NCBI GenBank assembly: GCA_903823545.1
Contig: CAIJTL010000765.1
Coordinates: 1-6,339 of the forward strand
Origin: an uncultured Planctomycetaceae bacterium
GTDB lineage: Bacteria; Planctomycetota; Planctomycetia; Planctomycetales; Planctomycetaceae
Length of the DNA stretch: 6,339 bases
Reading direction: 5' to 3'
Made by a program: the position numbers and the translations under genes. Below, one piece after another: positions 5,472 to 6,339 of the stretch; the first letter of the stretch is position 1, and each line of letters begins with the position of its first letter. The notes beneath the pieces are model-generated. The model saw only the letters and a program-made list of their open reading frames with translations, did no database searches and was not told the DNA's origin.

Positions 5472-6339
5472 TTACAGCAGGTCGAGCTTCTTCAGCAGGT
5501 CATTTGAGATCGTGAAGTTTTCAATGATCTCGCTGTTTGCTCCGATCAGCGAGTCGTTCCCTTGGCCACCAGACATGGTGTCGATGCCACCTTGGCCGTT
5601 GAGGAGATCGTCGCCATCGTTGCCGAACAGGATGTCGTTACCTGAGCCGCCGAGGAGGGAGTCCTTCCCGTCACCGCCGATGATGATGTCGTTCGCCATG
5701 CCGCCGTTGATGACATCGTCGCCGTCGCCACCGCCGAGCAGGTCTTTATCGTCGCCGCCGTTGATGGTGTCGTTGCCGTCGCCGCCGTTGACGGTGTCCG
5801 CTCCGGCACCGGCATCGATCAGGTCGTTGCCGTGATTGCCAGAGATGACGTCGGCACCCGCGTCACCGTTGATGGTGTCGTCGTTGAAGCCGCCATCGAG
5901 TGTGTCGTTGTCGTCGCCACCCGACAGGCTGTCTTTGCCGAGACCACCGTCGATCGAATCGTTGCCTGCACCGCCGGAGATCGTGTCACGGCCATCATCA
6001 CCGACGAGCGTGTCTGCTCCTTCGTTGCCGTTAATGATGTCCTGTCCGAGTCCCGCTCGAATGACGTCGTTGCCGAGTCCACCACCGATGACGTCGTTGC
6101 CGTCACCGCCGAGGATCGAGTCATCGCCTGCTTGCCCGTTGATGATGTCCGCTTCCGTGCCACCGAACATCGTGTCGTTACCGGCTCCACCCAACAGGGT
6201 GTCGATTCCCGCTCCGCCGTCGATCGTGTCATCGTTGGTCGTGCCGGTGATCGAGTCATTGCCATCGCCGCCGTTCAGCCCCAGCCGCACATTGCCGAGC
6301 ACTCCGCCGCTACCGTCGATCGTGTCATCGCCCGCTCCG
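5472..6339 (-). CDS. RTX calcium-binding repeat protein, C-terminal part (5' end outside the window)
   Basis: The visible 288 residues are almost entirely RTX nonapeptides (GGxGxDxUx), which bind calcium in a parallel beta-roll once the protein is outside the cell. The frame stays open to the window edge and still encodes a repeat there (GAGDDTIDG), so the start lies beyond the window; the GTG at 6302 is an internal Val. After GAGDDTID comes an interruption (GSGGVLGNVRLGLN), then 27 contiguous repeats, then a 23-residue tail ending SNDLLKKLDLL. A short C-terminal tail with hydrophobic residues is where type I secretion signals lie, so export by an ABC/HlyD/TolC-type machine is plausible, but none is encoded here. 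No catalytic domain is visible, so the activity (protease, lipase, adhesin, S-layer-like) cannot be named. A strong terminator follows the stop. The function is not evidently tied to the flagellar genes. Confidence 0.92.
   Translation of the reverse strand, partial: GAGDDTIDGSGGVLGNVRLGLNGGDGNDSITGTTNDDTIDGGAGIDTLLGGAGNDTMFGGTEADIINGQAGDDSILGGDGNDVIGGGLGNDVIRAGLGQDIINGNEGADTLVGDDGRDTISGGAGNDSIDGGLGKDSLSGGDDNDTLDGGFNDDTINGDAGADVISGNHGNDLIDAGAGADTVNGGDGNDTINGGDDKDLLGGGDGDDVINGGMANDIIIGGDGKDSLLGGSGNDILFGNDGDDLLNGQGGIDTMSGGQGNDSLIGANSEIIENFTISNDLLKKLDLL
5544..6272 (-). repeat. Array of 27 in-register RTX nonapeptide repeats (27-bp units)
   Basis: Twenty-seven consecutive 9-residue units run without an insertion or deletion from GGDGNDSIT to GGQGNDSLI. 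The Asp at position 6 is kept in every unit and position 8 is always hydrophobic (Ile, Leu, Val or Met). Positions 1, 2 and 4 vary in a minority (for example AGLGQDIIN, GNHGNDLID, GGMANDIII). At DNA level this is a diverged 27-bp tandem repeat. Confidence 0.92.

Noticed and set aside
5380..5835. 151-codon plus-strand frame rich in Ser, Pro and Met opposite the RTX gene
   Set aside because: Its periodic low complexity is the antisense image of the 27-bp RTX codon pattern, and it begins inside the terminator region.
5544..6272. Regular DNA repeat that could be mistaken for a CRISPR array
   Set aside because: The 27-bp periodicity is fully explained by the coding RTX nonapeptides; there are no identical repeats with unique spacers.

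Overview
The window comes from a bacterial chromosome. Every gene lies on the minus strand, so reading order runs from high to low coordinates: a 5'-truncated RTX-repeat protein gene (6339-5472), its terminator, a 500-bp intergenic region rich in inverted repeats (5471-4971), a transcription regulator related to sigma-54 activators (4970-3501), a short gap holding a REP-like palindrome (3500-3342), then the flagellar genes fliF (3341-1347), fliH (1350-637) and the start of fliI (572 to the window edge). Moderate GC, diverged flagellar proteins, a GGGGACAG-type palindrome and an acidic RTX protein would fit a planctomycete, perhaps a Pirellula relative. That is an inference from style and not from a marker gene.

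The flagellar part encodes the MS ring (FliF), the export ATPase regulator (FliH) and the export ATPase (FliI, Walker A visible). fliF and fliH overlap by ATGA and look translationally coupled. fliG, which usually lies between fliF and fliH, is missing from that slot, and fliE does not precede fliF. Instead, the cytoplasmic tail of this FliF (about residues 553-635) reads as a FliG middle domain, with ERPQ where FliG has its FliM-contacting EHPQ motif. A natural FliF-FliG_M fusion at the site of the missing fliG is the most striking observation here.

The regulator upstream has the architecture of an NtrC-type activator (receiver-like region, AAA+ domain, Fis-type helix-turn-helix). It has lost the Walker A lysine, the second Walker B acid (Glu to Asp), the GAFTGA loop and the receiver lysine. 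It probably binds DNA without driving sigma-54 open-complex formation by the usual route. Its upstream region holds a TTGACA promoter candidate and a perfect 8-2-8 dyad that could be an operator.

The RTX gene ends in 27 uninterrupted nonapeptide repeats and a short leucine-rich tail, followed by a textbook terminator. It is probably a separate transcription unit encoding a secreted calcium-binding protein, with no evident functional tie to the flagellar genes. I saw no tRNA, rRNA, CRISPR array, transposase or intact mobile element.
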